Assembly: GCF_031143425.1 (NCBI RefSeq)
Contig: NC_090447.1
Location: forward strand, 26,626,238-26,690,237
Length of the DNA: 64,000 nt
Source: Pleurodeles waltl
Lineage: Eukaryota; Chordata; Amphibia; Caudata; Salamandridae
Direction: 5' to 3'
The notes under the pieces: generated by a model
The model's database searches: none
The model's input: only the letters and a program-made list of their open reading frames with translations
Told to the model about the DNA's origin: nothing
Position numbers and translations under genes: made by a program
Shown: one piece after another, positions 11,124 through 23,200 of the stretch
Layout of the letters: every line of letters starts with the position of its first letter
Numbering within the stretch: position 1 is the stretch's first letter

Positions 11124-13601
11124 ATGCCATACAAAAAAGAATCTGGTGCACAAGGCAGGAAAAGGAGAAAGATAGAGACAGAGCAACAAGCTAAGTTAGC
11201 TGGAAGCCTTCACCGGTTTTTGGTGAGTACTGATGAAATTACAGCAGGACCATCAGCAGCACCACAGGAGACTCATAATCCTGATCCTGTGTTGGTGGAC
11301 ATTCCTGTTCCTGCATTAGAAGCAGAGACAGTTTCATCTAAGGATGTTTATACTCAGCCAAATCTGCCAGAAAATATTGACCAAAAAGTTTATACTGATA
11401 TTGGCTATTGGCCTGAAACCATGGATGAAACCTTGAAAACTGAACTTGTCAGGCGAGGGACAGAGGAACTGCAGAATAAGGATGCATGGTTTCCAAGAGA
11501 CAGTAATGGCAGGTCATTTTCCAAGGATTGGTTCTACATACATTTGGAGAATGGTGAGACTATGTTAAGGACATGGTTGGTGTTTTCTCCTGTAAACAAT
11601 GCTGCATATTGCTTTCCTTGCATGCTTTTTCAGAAGCTAAAGGGAAAAGTTAATTTGGAAAGTCAAGTGGATTTAATGCATGGAGAAAGTTAAGCCCTAG
11701 ATTACTAGAGCATGAGCGCAGTTCATATCACTTGAGTGCATTTACAATGTGGAAAGAATTAGAAATGCGGCTGCATAAACAGGAGACTATTGATGCTGCT
11801 GCCCAGCTTGCACAACAGAGGTCATTTGAAAAATGGAAGGCAATCTTAGACAGAATACTTGATTGTGTTCTGTATCTAGCCAGGCAAACCTTACCCTTAC
11901 GTGGTCACTCTGAAGATTTAAATACAGATGGTAACTGTGGAAATTTCTTAGAAACTTTCAAGTTACTCGCCAAATATGACCCAGTTGCCAAACAACATCT
12001 TCACAGAGTACAACGCACAGATAGTTACATTGTGTCCTATCTCTCTCCACAGAGCCAGAATGAGTTTATTAGCCTGCTCGGCGATCACATTTGAACAGTC
12101 ATCTTTCAAAATATCATAAAGGCCAAGTATTTTGCTATAATGTTTGATAGCACTCCTGATATTTCACACACTGACCAAATGTCCCAAGTGATTCGATATG
12201 TGCATATTGAAGATTCAGGAGTCCATGTGACAGAGTCTTTCATTGACTTTATTCAGTTATATGGGAAATCAGCTGATGTAATTACAAAACAAATTTGTGA
12301 CAAGTTGCAAGCTGATGGCCTTAAACTAGAGCATTGCTACGGCCAGGGATACGACAATGCTGCGACTATGGCTGGACACATTAGTGGTGTACAAAAACGT
12401 ATTTTGGATATGAATCCCAAAGCAATGTTTGTGCCATGTAACAATCACTCGCTCAATCTTGCTGGGATGCATGCAGTTGGTGTTGGGACAAAGTCTGTTA
12501 CTTTCTTTGGCACTGTGGAAAAGGTGTATGCATTTTTCTCAAGCTCCACCCACAGGTGGGATATCCTTAAGAAACATGTACCAATTCGTGAAAGCGATCG
12601 TGTAACACAAGATGGAGTTCAAAGCATGAAGCTGTATGCGTACTTGCTGAACACACTGAGAAAATAATAGACGCTTTGGAAGCATTGAGAGATGGCTGGA
12701 AGAAACCTCTGAAACCAGGGGTGATGCAGGAAGTCTTTTAGTTTGCATAATGACATATGTTTTTTTCTCTTTCTTGCATTTTTGGAACCCAGTACTAACC
12801 GAAGTAAATGATACTCAGATCTACCTGCAGCAAGAAGGACTTGCGCTTGATCAATGCGTGCAAAAGTTAAAAGCATTGGCTTTATTTTGTCATGAAAAAC
12901 GTGATAGTCTAGTGTCAAAGGCAACTGAGAAAGCTCTGCAGGTATGCAAAACCTATTGCATACCTACAGAGAGAAGAGTTGGAAGACGCAAGAAGATGGA
13001 TGGTGAGAACAGTTGCGATGCTGGCTTGACCATAATACAGGAAACAAGCAGAGAACAACTGGAAGCAATTGATCAGCTTCAGGCAGAAATTAAAAAACGT
13101 ACTACGCAGATGAATACGCTTCACCAGCGATTTGCTTTTTTTGCAAATCCAAACATTGTTGGATACTGGAAAAGATGATTTTTTAAAAAGAAACAAATTC
13201 AGCACACGTGTGCTCAGTACACAGAATTGAATGCTGCATCTATGCTCACCAAAATAACTTGACTTCGGCACCACATTGTCTTGTATAAGGAGGTCAATCC
13301 TGAGGAGCAGGTTGCAAACTGGTCAGCTTTAGATTTGCTTCGCTGGGTGTATAAGTGGAAGCTGCAAGAAAGTTTAACTAACTTTGTTGTCACATTAAGA
13401 ATCTTTCTTACTATCACTGTTTCTACAGCGAGTTGTGAAAGAAGTTTCTCAAAACTTAAACTAATTAAAACATATCAGAGATCTTCAATGAGCCAAGAAA
13501 GACTGAGTAATCTAGCAATACTGTCCATTGAGAGAGACTTTAATGTAGATTTCAATTCCGTTGTTGAAAAATGTGCGCTAATTAAAAGCAGGCGAATTTA
13601 A
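11124..13601 (+). pseudogene. hAT transposase, TTF/ZMYM1-like, inactivated
   Basis: Five consecutive plus-strand segments read as one transposase: 11124-11693, 11732-12094, 12140-12667, 12750-13178 and 13281-13601. The start MPYKKESGAQGRKRRK is typical of the TTF-type/ZMYM1-like group. Next comes a TTF zinc-finger-like part with AAYCFPCMLF, then a first catalytic-region aspartate in MFDSTPDISH (about 12140), a second in GYDNAATMAGH (about 12350) and the PCNNHSLNLA block. The end is the hAT C-terminal dimerisation region with SCERSFSKLK and RLSNLAILSIE (about 13430-13530). Such transposases cut and paste the element through its 8541 and 34075 ends. Frameshifts near 11680 and 12668-12750, a stop at 12092-12094 and breaks near 13180 make it non-functional as read. 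Confidence 0.9.
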
Positions 13602-13881
13602 ATTAATCTGTATATACAGATTGATATCTTGCACTTCTGTTAAAGAATTACAATTAGAGGTACAGGATTGAGGAATTTGGCTCCATCTAGCCCAGTCTTG
13701 GATCATCTCCAGGGTATGGTTCCATTTTGATGTTTAGTTTTTGTTCTTGATATTTGTTGTTGTTTACGATGGTTGTGAGACGACATATAATAGCATGGCC
13801 CATGCTAGGTTACTACATTTGTAGATTTGTATTCATAGACCTGCTGAAAATGTGGAGAATGTGTAATGCATGTTCGCACTC

Positions 13882-13887
13882 AATAAA
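13882..13887 (+). terminator. Polyadenylation signal of the hAT transcription unit
   Basis: AATAAA about 280 nt after the transposase stop, in CTCAATAAAGTG, followed by T-rich sequence; a plausible cleavage region for the transposase mRNA. Confidence 0.5.
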
Positions 13888-14036
13888 GTGTTTGAGAATA
13901 AACTTGTCTTTAGATGCATTTTACTTTAATTACATCAGTATTTTCATAACAAACAATACATGTGCTTAGGGGGTAAGGGTTTCTTTAACTAATCTAGTGG
14001 AAGAGACTCGAGTGCTAAAATCCACGGGTTAGGGGG

Positions 14037-15437
14037 TGTAGGAGGCTGGACTGGCTTGTAGTGAGTACCAAGGGGTACTTGCACCTTGCACCAGGCCCAG
14101 TTATCCCTTATTAGCGTATAGGGTGTCTACCAGCTTAGGCTGATAGATAATGGTAGCTTAGCAGAGCAGCTTAGGCTGAACTAGGAGACGTGTGAAGCTA
14201 CTACAGTACCACAAATGCCATATGCACAATATCATAAGAAAACACAATACACAGATATACTAAAAATAAAGGTACTTTATTTTTATGACAATATGCCAAA
14301 AGTATCTCAGTGAGTACCCTCAGTATGAGGATAGCAAATATACACAAGATATATGTACACAATACCAAAAATATGCAGTATAGTCTTAGAAAACAGTGCA
14401 AACAATGTATAGTTACAATAGGATGCAATGGGAGCACATAGGGATAGGGGCAACACAAACCATATACTCCAAAAGTGGAATGCGAACCACGAATGGACCC
14501 CAAACCTATGTGACCTTGTAGAGGGTCGCTGGGACTATTAGAAAATAGTAAGGGTTAGAAAAAATACCCCACCCCAAGACCCTGAAAAGTGAGTGCAAAG
14601 TGCACTAAAGTTCCCCAAAGGACATAGAAGTCGTGATAGGGGAATTCTGCAGGAAAGACACAAACCAGCAATGCAACAACGATGGCTTTCCAGTCGAGGG
14701 TACCTGTGGAACAAGGGGACCAAGTCCAAAAGTCACAAGCAAGTCGGAGATGGGCAGATGCCCAGGAAATGCCAGCTGTGGGTGCAAAGAAGCGTCTACT
14801 GGACAGAAGAAGCTGAGGATTCTGCAGGAACGACAAGGGCTACAGACTTCCCCTTTGGAGGATGGATCCCCCACGCCGTGGAGAGTCATGCAGAAGTGTT
14901 TTCCCACCAAAAGGATGCCAACAAGCCTTGCTAGCTGCAAGTCGTGCGGTTAGCATTTTTGGATGCTGATGTGGCCCAGGATGGACCAGGATGTCGCCAA
15001 TTGCATCTGGGGACAGAGGGGGCATCGAGCAAGACAAGGAGCCCTCTCAGGAGCAGGCAGCACCCGCAGAAGTGCCAGAACAGGCACTACAAAGAAGAGT
15101 GAAACGGTGCTCACCCGAAGTTGCACAAAGGAGTCCCACGTCGCCAGAGACCAACTTAGAAAGTCGTGCAATGCAGGTTTGAGTGCCGTGGACCCAGGCG
15201 TGGCTGTGCACAAAGGATTTCCACCGGAAGTGCACAGAGGCCGGAGTAGCTGCAAAAGTTGCGATTCCCAGCAATGCAGTCTGGCGTGGGGAGGCAAGGA
15301 CTTACCTCCACCAAACTTGGACTGAAGAGTCACTGGACCGTGGGAGTCACTTGGACAGTGTTGCTGGATTCGAGGGACCTCGCTCGTCGTGCTGAGAGGA
15401 GACCCAAGGGACAGGTGATGCAGCTTTTTGGTGCCTG
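14037..15437 (-). repeat. Family A 3' LTR, first part (interrupted by the provirus)
   Basis: The start TGTAGGAGGCTGGACTGG aligns with 31028 onward at a few per cent divergence. The alignment stops at 15437 and resumes at 26473; CCTG at 15434-15437 is repeated at 26469-26472. It includes the AATAAA region at about 14265 and frames shared with the other LTR copies. Confidence 0.95.
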
Positions 15438-16528
15438 TGTCGTAGTTTGGACTCTTGCTCTGAGCAAGACTGCTGGTCTCAGGATGACAGTACTTTCGTC
15501 TATAGGAGACTGTTTCTCTTCCTACAACTAGTTGTAACTGTTGTCCAAACCTTACCGGTTTACTAGCAGTACCTCACCAGGAATACAATAGTAAAAGGTG
15601 ATTTGTAGCAGTCGCTTACGCATGGACTCTAAGTAAGATCTCTCAGGGTTATCGTGGTTGAACGGAAATTACCCTTTTCTCACAGTTTTATTATGTCTCA
15701 TACAAACAAAGGTAATGACACAGATGCAGTAAAGTTATAATAGTTTTTATTTAACATAACTGCAATTTGCGATTAGTTGCGTGTACTGCAATGATTAGGA
15801 TGATAAATACAAAAAGCAATAGTATTGTAACAAGGAGAGTCATCGTTATAAAGACCCCCACCATGGTGTGATATACGAAAATGAATATATGTAAATGTAT
15901 GTCGTATGTCAACCCTAATAACCTAAAGAGAATGGTTCTACCCTCCTACCTAAATTGAGAGCTTGGTTCGTTAAACCTAATCTGCCAAAGCCGTGTCTAT
16001 GAGAGGAGCCCCTCACCCTCGTTACCTTGGAATGAGGTCTCTGTCTCTGTCTCAGACTTCGCAGGAATACGAAGACTGGGCCAGCGTCAAGATGACTGCA
16101 GCATCGATATCAGCGATGGTGGCGATGCCCTCTGGTCGGAATCCCTCTGATTATCTGTCTAACGGGGTGTTGTATTTATACGAATTACAAGGTCCCTTGA
16201 CATAATTGTTTATTCATAACAATAGATAACGTGTACTTGGGACGGCAATTTAGATCAACAATCCCTCGAAAGCATAGAGAGGGAAAACCCCTAAGTGTGA
16301 ATGTCCGCTGTATGTTTGTCTTTCATTCCTGACATTGACGCCCTGGCGCAGTGACACTGATAACATAATGGCCTAACTATAAACAAGGTAGCCATCTTAG
16401 AAGAAATATATAATTAAATGAACAAGCTAAGTAGGTGAAAAGTCACTAGGTGACGGGGGCACGAGTCTTCAGGCATATTACTAAGCTAACTCATGTTATC
16501 CTATAGAAACAAACTAGAATCCACTACA
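15438..16528 (-). repeat. Provirus 3' LTR, 1091 bp
   Basis: On the minus strand it starts TGTAGTGGATTC and ends GACA. It pairs with 25378-26468; differences are near 15488, 15893, 15899, 16008, 16016, 16059 and 16457. TATA-like TATAAATA is at 16180-16173 and AATAAA at 15751-15746. Confidence 0.96.
15746..15751 (-). terminator. Provirus polyadenylation signal (3' LTR)
   Basis: AATAAA on the minus strand about 425 nt downstream of the TATA-like box; a second AATAAA lies about 60 nt further downstream. It defines a rather long R region if transcription starts about 30 nt after the TATA box. The 5' LTR has the same signal at 25691-25686. Confidence 0.55.
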
Positions 16529-16539
16529 CCCTCCCCATT
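16529..16539 (-). promoter_or_regulatory. Polypurine tract beside the 3' LTR
   Basis: The minus strand reads CAATGGGGAGG immediately before the LTR start TGTAG, the expected place for plus-strand priming. It is short. An AT-rich block (about 16575-16625) lies just upstream. Confidence 0.6.
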
Positions 16540-16733
16540 GCCGTATCAGGTAAAATGAGGAAGAGGGAAGGAAATTTTTTTGAAAATTTTGAAAAATATT
16601 TTGAAAAATATTTGAAAAAATTGCGTCTAATAGTATCAAATTACTGGTAACATCAACCATGACAAGTAAATCAAACTGTTAATATAATTGCAAAATTTGG
16701 GAATCAGGAACCGGTAATCAAATATGACCAAAT

Positions 16734-17108
16734 TTATGTGCCATACTCAGTATTTTGAAGAATGTCATCGAAGTCATCACTTAACGATCGCAAAAAAGAG
16801 TCAACATCGTCTGATGAGAAATTCAGAGTTGGACGGAAAAAAGGATCCACAGAGCAGAAGTGAGCCATATTGTCCGGTGTAGCAACAGTCGCTGCAGCGT
16901 CCTCATCCATGTTAGATTGGACAACAGAATGTTCATAGGTGGCCTCACGGAGCAACCGTAGTCTCAAGGGGCAAGACCGTGTATGAACCCTCATCGGGGA
17001 CATCAGCAGTTCGTGGTCCACAGGAGAAGTAGGTGCAACCGCAAGACAGACCATAGGAAGATGTTCAAATTGACACCATAGCAGCGGAACACTGGCTGTA
17101 CACACCAT
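16734..17108 (-). CDS. Putative foamy accessory protein (Tas/Bel-like candidate), 124 aa
   Basis: This is the only sizeable frame between env and the 3' LTR, where spumaviruses keep the transactivator tas/bel1 and bet. The C-terminal 58 residues are acidic with a hydrophobic-acidic pattern (SDDVDSFLRSLSDDFDDIL, about residues 89-107), the look of a transcription activation domain. The N-terminal half has basic runs (RSCPLRLRLLRE). The same frame stays open upstream to the env stop codon TGA (17187-17189), so the ATG at 17108 is one of several possible starts and a spliced 5' exon is possible. I recognise no sequence motif of known Tas proteins. A 72-aa frame (17221-17003) overlaps it. Position and composition support the call; function is inference. 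Confidence 0.5.
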   Translation of the reverse strand: MVCTASVPLLWCQFEHLPMVCLAVAPTSPVDHELLMSPMRVHTRSCPLRLRLLREATYEHSVVQSNMDEDAAATVATPDNMAHFCSVDPFFRPTLNFSSDDVDSFLRSLSDDFDDILQNTEYGT

Positions 17109-17186
17109 AGGAGAGGCCGAAAGGACAGTGACCAGTCCTCTTCCAGCTCCACCAGGAAAGGTGTACCGAAGATCTGAACCATACGG

Positions 17187-20144
17187 TCACGGCACAGAGG
17201 TGTTGATGGGAGCGGCTCCATTGCTCCGTGTCACTGGAAAAAAACAACCACCGCGTGTCAGAAAAAACAGTAGCAGTAGTCCGCCAATCAATGCCAAAAT
17301 GATCGGAAAGCCACCAAACACACTAGAAAAGAGAGAATGGATGGCCGAAGGAATGACTCCGAAGACAGTCTGGAAGATGGACACAAAACCAGACCCGACA
17401 GTCTTAAAGAAATGAACAATCCCTGTCGTGCTTGAAGCATTGAATATTCGCGATACCAACTCTCCAAAGTGTTTGGGGAAATCGGTATTTAACAGGGATT
17501 GTATCTCAGCTGATGATCTCGCAATCTGGAGAGCATATGTCTCTTTTGCGGATGTCAAGGCGACCTGTTTCTGAAACAATAGCGCCTTAAGTCTGCTCAA
17601 CTTGTCATAGTTCACATTAACAGTATCAATGTGGGGCCATATTTCAGATACTTTGGTCTCTCGTGTGGGGGGAAATAATACATGGCCGCAACACGTAACG
17701 ACCTTCGTGACCGAGATTGCGTAGGCAATTCCAGGACGTAAGCCACAACAGCTGTCATCGCTCAGTAGAATATAACTTCCATTCGAAAGTACATAAAATA
17801 CCGAACGAATCAAAGAGACGGGAGTACCCTTTAAAAAACAGGCCAAATTCGCAACCTCCGCATTACAATGACCGTGAAGAGACACCTGCTTGCATATCAT
17901 AGAATGACGAACAGTAGTCTCACATTCAGTTCCACTGAGAAAGACCTCTTGTTCACCGTTCAGACAGCGATACTCAAAAGGCAACTCCCACTCTTCTTTA
18001 AGAAAGCTATCTCCCAGTCGTTCAAAACGCCCTACTGCAAGATGTTTCAAGCAGTTTGTAAAACGAAACGTTGAAAACGGTAAATTAATTATGCCGTGCA
18101 GGAGCCAGATATTTGAAGGACTCTCTGCCACCGTGAAGGGCAACTTATCTAATCGTTCTACTTGAAGCAAAGTGAAACGAGCCTCCCTTTTAGCCATTGT
18201 TTCTTGTTCCCTGGAAAAATTAAAGGCCGAAAACAGTTCAGTCCCATTAATGTACTTCCATGGAATGTGGCCACTTCTGAGTGTCTGCAAAGTCCAACCC
18301 AGCTGCATGATGGAACGCAGCTGAGTCTGCCCATGATATAACCGGGACAAATCCGTTTGAGTGATGTCAATAGCAGAAGACACTATGTTAGACAAAGAAT
18401 AAATCCTGTTGGACAGTGTGTTCATACCATTGTCAACTACCGCCAACGTTTTCTCAAAATTTTCCTTATCAAGTTGCCTTAGACGTCCAGCAGCCTCAAA
18501 TTGAGAAAGTTTCCAAATTTCGTTATACATGGCATATAAAAACCGCTTTGAACGTGCGTTTTTAGGACCTAACAAAAAATCCTGCAGGTCCACGCTGTCA
18601 GAAAGAGTATTCAAGTGCTGCTTTACTGATGTTAAAGAGTGAGTCTGCACCCATTGCTGGCACAGCTTGCCTACACTGTATGTTGTGATAATACCGCTAT
18701 GCTGTCCTGAGAGAAAACGAGGGTCTGGCCTATGAATCGAAAAACCCCCAGATAAGTTCAAAAACCGCTTTTGACACTCGCCAGTGTCAGTGGGCCATAC
18801 CAACCATCCCCCGGGAGCAGAAAGTGAAGAATTGTATGCACCACTTTTAACTAATGTGTCTAGTGTGTCTTCTGAAACATTAAAAAATCTTTGCCAATTT
18901 TCAAATTTATCCGGTGTAGGAATATTAGGTGAGTTTAAATCTTTAATTTTTGCTAAACCCAGGCATGATGTCTGTTGAATCGAATCATTTAAAAAAATCA
19001 TTTGGACAGGTATTAAGCAAGCGAGAAACAAAGCGTCTCTACCCTGTATCTGCCAATCTTGTGTCCCCCATACACTCTTCAAAGCAATAGTGTCCTTCCA
19101 ATATTCATAACCCTCAACGGATAGTTTGGAAACAAAGAGATCTGAATAAATCAATTTAGTATCCGTCAGTAGTATCTTCCCAAACTGTATCGTTGGCAGC
19201 TTATAGTAGTAAGAAGCTGGTTCTGCAGGACGATGGCCCGAAAAATATGTGAATTTATTACTATAAAATTTCGGACTCCCAACCTGTGGTGTAGAACAAT
19301 GTTCCCATTGTGTGTAATTTAACATAGTTCTATACCGTGTTGTACGGTGCAGGAAGTGATGTCCCCAATTATTAAAACAAAACATATCACCATAATTCAC
19401 TGAATTTTCATAAACACCATCACTACCAAAAGCGGAATAGTCCTCCATTTCAGACAGCATGGAATTAACTGTGAGGACATCCCAGTCGTCAGAAACAATA
19501 TTAGTAGTAATAACATCAGACATTGAAATTTTGAACACATAAGGTATCTTAATTATCTCCGTGGGGCCGTATATATCGAATGGAACCCTATCCCATACAA
19601 TACCATCAGGAATTGGAAAAGCTGTTATATTGACAGGTGACAAATCACGTTGTACCTTATGTGAGGAGTGATGGGGTGTTAAAACGATATCAACATGTTG
19701 TACAGAAGAACGATCAGAAATATAATGTCCATTAATTAGTAAAAAGAAAACAGTCACGAATCCAACCCATAAACATAGTGCAATAAAGGTCAAACAAAAC
19801 CATAGGTAATTCCATGGGTATATGAAATAGTTCTTCCTAAGCCATCGATATAACGTAGTACAGTACGAAAGTTCGCCAACTACTGTTGAAGAGGAATCAG
19901 AAGAGAAATCATCAACATCAATAAAATAGCCAGAGGAACTCTCCACAAGTACAGGACCCAACGAAGTCCCATCCACCGTCGTCGGAAGTTCCTGATAGAC
20001 AGCGTTATTAGTAGTGGAACAGTTCGTGTAAAATACAGTCAAATCCTGTAGTGGAATGTTCTCCGAAGATGTCACAGGGACCAATAAAAGTTCATTGTCC
20101 GCCCTCCCCATGGTTGAGGAAGGGTCCTGAACAGCAGCCGACAT
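17187..20144 (-). CDS. env: Foamy-like envelope glycoprotein, 985 aa, intact
   Basis: It should mediate attachment and membrane fusion after cleavage into leader, surface and transmembrane parts. A long N-terminal tail (about 1-110) is followed by a hydrophobic anchor (about 111-137), as in the leader peptide of spumavirus Env. A possible leader cleavage lies at KVQR (163-166). The surface/transmembrane furin site RSKR is at 531-534. A C-terminal anchor spans about 946-962, with a short tail lacking the dilysine retrieval signal of many foamy Envs. There are many N-glycosylation sequons. Length matches foamy Env (about 980-990). The ATG at 20144 has a weak context; the ATG at 20111 (residue 12) sits in a strong ACCATGG context and may be the true start. 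The gene begins about 100 nt after the pol stop; a subgenomic spliced mRNA is expected. No stop or frameshift. Confidence 0.92.
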   Translation of the reverse strand: MSAAVQDPSSTMGRADNELLLVPVTSSENIPLQDLTVFYTNCSTTNNAVYQELPTTVDGTSLGPVLVESSSGYFIDVDDFSSDSSSTVVGELSYCTTLYRWLRKNYFIYPWNYLWFCLTFIALCLWVGFVTVFFLLINGHYISDRSSVQHVDIVLTPHHSSHKVQRDLSPVNITAFPIPDGIVWDRVPFDIYGPTEIIKIPYVFKISMSDVITTNIVSDDWDVLTVNSMLSEMEDYSAFGSDGVYENSVNYGDMFCFNNWGHHFLHRTTRYRTMLNYTQWEHCSTPQVGSPKFYSNKFTYFSGHRPAEPASYYYKLPTIQFGKILLTDTKLIYSDLFVSKLSVEGYEYWKDTIALKSVWGTQDWQIQGRDALFLACLIPVQMIFLNDSIQQTSCLGLAKIKDLNSPNIPTPDKFENWQRFFNVSEDTLDTLVKSGAYNSSLSAPGGWLVWPTDTGECQKRFLNLSGGFSIHRPDPRFLSGQHSGIITTYSVGKLCQQWVQTHSLTSVKQHLNTLSDSVDLQDFLLGPKNARSKRFLYAMYNEIWKLSQFEAAGRLRQLDKENFEKTLAVVDNGMNTLSNRIYSLSNIVSSAIDITQTDLSRLYHGQTQLRSIMQLGWTLQTLRSGHIPWKYINGTELFSAFNFSREQETMAKREARFTLLQVERLDKLPFTVAESPSNIWLLHGIINLPFSTFRFTNCLKHLAVGRFERLGDSFLKEEWELPFEYRCLNGEQEVFLSGTECETTVRHSMICKQVSLHGHCNAEVANLACFLKGTPVSLIRSVFYVLSNGSYILLSDDSCCGLRPGIAYAISVTKVVTCCGHVLFPPTRETKVSEIWPHIDTVNVNYDKLSRLKALLFQKQVALTSAKETYALQIARSSAEIQSLLNTDFPKHFGELVSRIFNASSTTGIVHFFKTVGSGFVSIFQTVFGVIPSAIHSLFSSVFGGFPIILALIGGLLLLFFLTRGGCFFPVTRSNGAAPINTSVP

Positions 20145-20245
20145 AGGTGTATAGTCATTAGTAGCAAGAGTCGCTCTGCTATGTAGAGGATCGTCCTGTT
20201 GGGTAGTGAGAGGGGGATCGGGAACTACCCAAGGGACCTCCTGGT

Positions 20246-23200
20246 CTACTGTGAAGAATTGGCCATATGGTGTAACTTGATGTCATCTATAGAGATGAAC
20301 CTGTTCAATTTGGAACCAGACAAAGGTGGAAGGATGACAGTTCTGGTGCCTTTAATTCCCAGAACCGGTACAGGTGCCCTGTACGATGGACCAAACTCTT
20401 TTTTCACAGCGATCTTCTCACGAACTAGATCCCCTACCGTAGGAATCCAGCCAGTCGAAGTTTTCGCCAAATCCCCTATTCCCAAGGTGGCAGCACTCGC
20501 AGATGATTTATCATCACGGAAATGTTGAAGCTCCTGTAAAACAGCGAGATGTTCTTTTATGTCAAATGGCGTGTCCGCTGCCACCATACCAGGGGCATCA
20601 AGATCGGGGACATACATAGGTACCCCAAAGAGAACCTCATATGAAGACTTTCCCCCCAAAGACCGTCTTGGCAGATTATTCAGTGCTCTCTGGACCCCAT
20701 ATAGGTGATGTAACCAACTGCGGCCTGAACCTAATACTCGAGCTGTCAAGGACTGCTTTAGATCACGATTACGCCTCTCCATGACCGAATTTCCCTCGGG
20801 ATGGTATGGTGAGGAGTAATGTAGTTCAACACCCATCGTCCCCATGGTGTCCCTGAAAGCCTTAGAGGCAAAGGCAGGGCCCTGGTCCGAATGGAATGCT
20901 GCAACCGCATATGTACCGATAAAGATCAGCAAATCTTTTATAACAGTTCGGGCGTCAGCCGACCGCTGTGGCCATACCCACAGGAACCTAGAACAGGAAT
21001 CTACGGCCACTAAAATGTACTTGTATGCACCATCTGGTTGCAAGGGACCACAATGATCCAGGTACACACAATGAAGTGGCTTGTCTGACACCAAGAGAGA
21101 TGTCTGCGGAGGGCGCCTGATATTAGAGCCCTTAATCTGCTGGCATATGTCACAGCAAAGGACGTTTTGTTTAGTCCGTCTGCATAACCCAGGCCACCAG
21201 TATCGCTGTTGTAAAAGTGTGATAGTGGCCTGTATGCCCGCATGTGCAGAAGCGACTCCCTCATGTGCAGCAGTAATCAATCCCAATCTTTGATCTTCAT
21301 TTGGAATTACTCGATCACCAACTAGAGGAATTGTTGCAAATGCAACATTCTGTGCACTGATATGATAGGTATAGTTGGTAGGGTATCCCTTCGGAAGTGT
21401 CTTGCCAGCGGCCGAGGCTTTAATGGCAAGCAGTATTTCATCATCCAACCTCGTCCGAGAACGAGTCACTGCAGCAACAGAAGCCGTAGCTACTGACGCT
21501 TTGGCCGCTTCATCAGCCAATGTATTACCAGCAACATGTATTCCCACACGCTGGTGCCCTAATGTATGAACTACATGAACTTGCGGCAACTGATCTTTCA
21601 GAACGGCTACCCTTCCCCACAAAATTTTGTGTTTAATGGTGTTCGCTTTAGAATCTCTAAACTTGTTCAGCTTCCAATGATTGAGGTAGTCATTGTAAGA
21701 CTGGACGCAGTAAAACGAATCACAGACAATTAATGTCCATGATCCTGGCTCAGAATGTTCCAGTGCTAGTAGTAGAGCCTTGAGCTCGGCCAACTGGGCT
21801 GTGCAGTCCCCTAAGGACTGACTGTATGTGTTATGAGGATGAAAAACTCCGTCTTCCATTACCCCACACACGGCAGCGCAAGCCGGCGAGTATTGATGTT
21901 TCGTGCCCACAGCCGGTTGTGCTGATCCGTCCGTATATATAATGGTATCATATTTGTCAATAGGCAATACGTGTATTGGAGCGGGGTACTCATTCTCATA
22001 CTGGAGAAATTCTTGCGTCTGTAGCCTGGCATCAAACACATAATCAACATCAGAGGCGGTCAGAGACGTTGCCCATTGAATCCAACGCGGATGTAATGCC
22101 TTAGCGTTTGGAACACTCGCTTTCGTAACAGCTTCCAAGGCAGGTACTGGGGAAACGACTATAATGCGCTTCCCTTGGGCAAGCGGCCTCTCTTTTAAGA
22201 CGGCCATCTGAACTGCCGTCAGAATTTTTTCAGTAGGAGCAAAACGTTTCTCCGCATTGGAGTATAAGTGTGATTTATAAGCTATGGGCACCGTGTCACC
22301 CTCATTAAAAGTGACATAGGTAAATCCAAGTGCTCCAGCTATCACCCTAATGACCAAATTTGTTTTATTGTCACGTGTAAATAAGTGCTTAGCTTCCAGC
22401 AAGTCACGTTGTAAGTCCCTTAGGATGTGTGTGTGTTCTATTGTCCATTGTCTGCCAGAAAATTTGGGTTGTATCAAATCATATAATGGTTTGACACGTG
22501 CAGCATAATCAGGAATGTATGTTCGGCCAAAATTAAAGAAACCTAGTAATGACTGTAATTTCTTCAGCGTGTTTGGAGGCTGTAGTTGAGCACATTTTTC
22601 CAGAAAGTGAGGGGCCAGGCTCTTGCCCTCATGTGACAGTTCATAACCGAGGAATAATACACTAAGAAAAGCTATCTTACTTTTTCTAAAATTAAATTTA
22701 TAACCCAAGGCTGCAAATCCCAAAACGATCCGATCGACCCTTGCAAGATGAATGTCAAGGGTGTCATCTGTGATATAAATGTCATCCACATAGGACAATG
22801 CCTCGGAATCAAGTTCCTGTAAAATGGATGTCACACGGGCTGAAAACAGCCCCGGGCTATTTTTATAGCCTTGAGGTAAACGACAAAAGCGTTTCTGAGA
22901 GCCAAAGGAAAATGCACTAAGGTCCCGACTTTCATGTGCTAAATTCTGGCAGAAGAACCCATTCGAGATATCTAATGTAGTCTTATATTTTTTACGTACG
23001 ATATTATTAATCAGAGCTGTGCTGTGTGAATTTTGGATAGCAAAAGTACGTGTATGACTATTCAAATGCCTATAATCAACCACTATCCTATATGAATGAT
23101 CTGGCTTCGCAACGGGAAACAACGGATTATTCATTGCAGAGGCACTTTGTTCAATCACTCCCTGGTATTCAAGTTGCGACAGTATCTCAGTCACAGGAGC

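Noticed and set aside
15993..16205. 70-aa plus-strand frame in both provirus LTRs (also 25933-26145), antisense to the virus
   Set aside because: The LTRs are nearly identical, so repetition gives no evidence of selection. No promoter or known protein; most likely chance.
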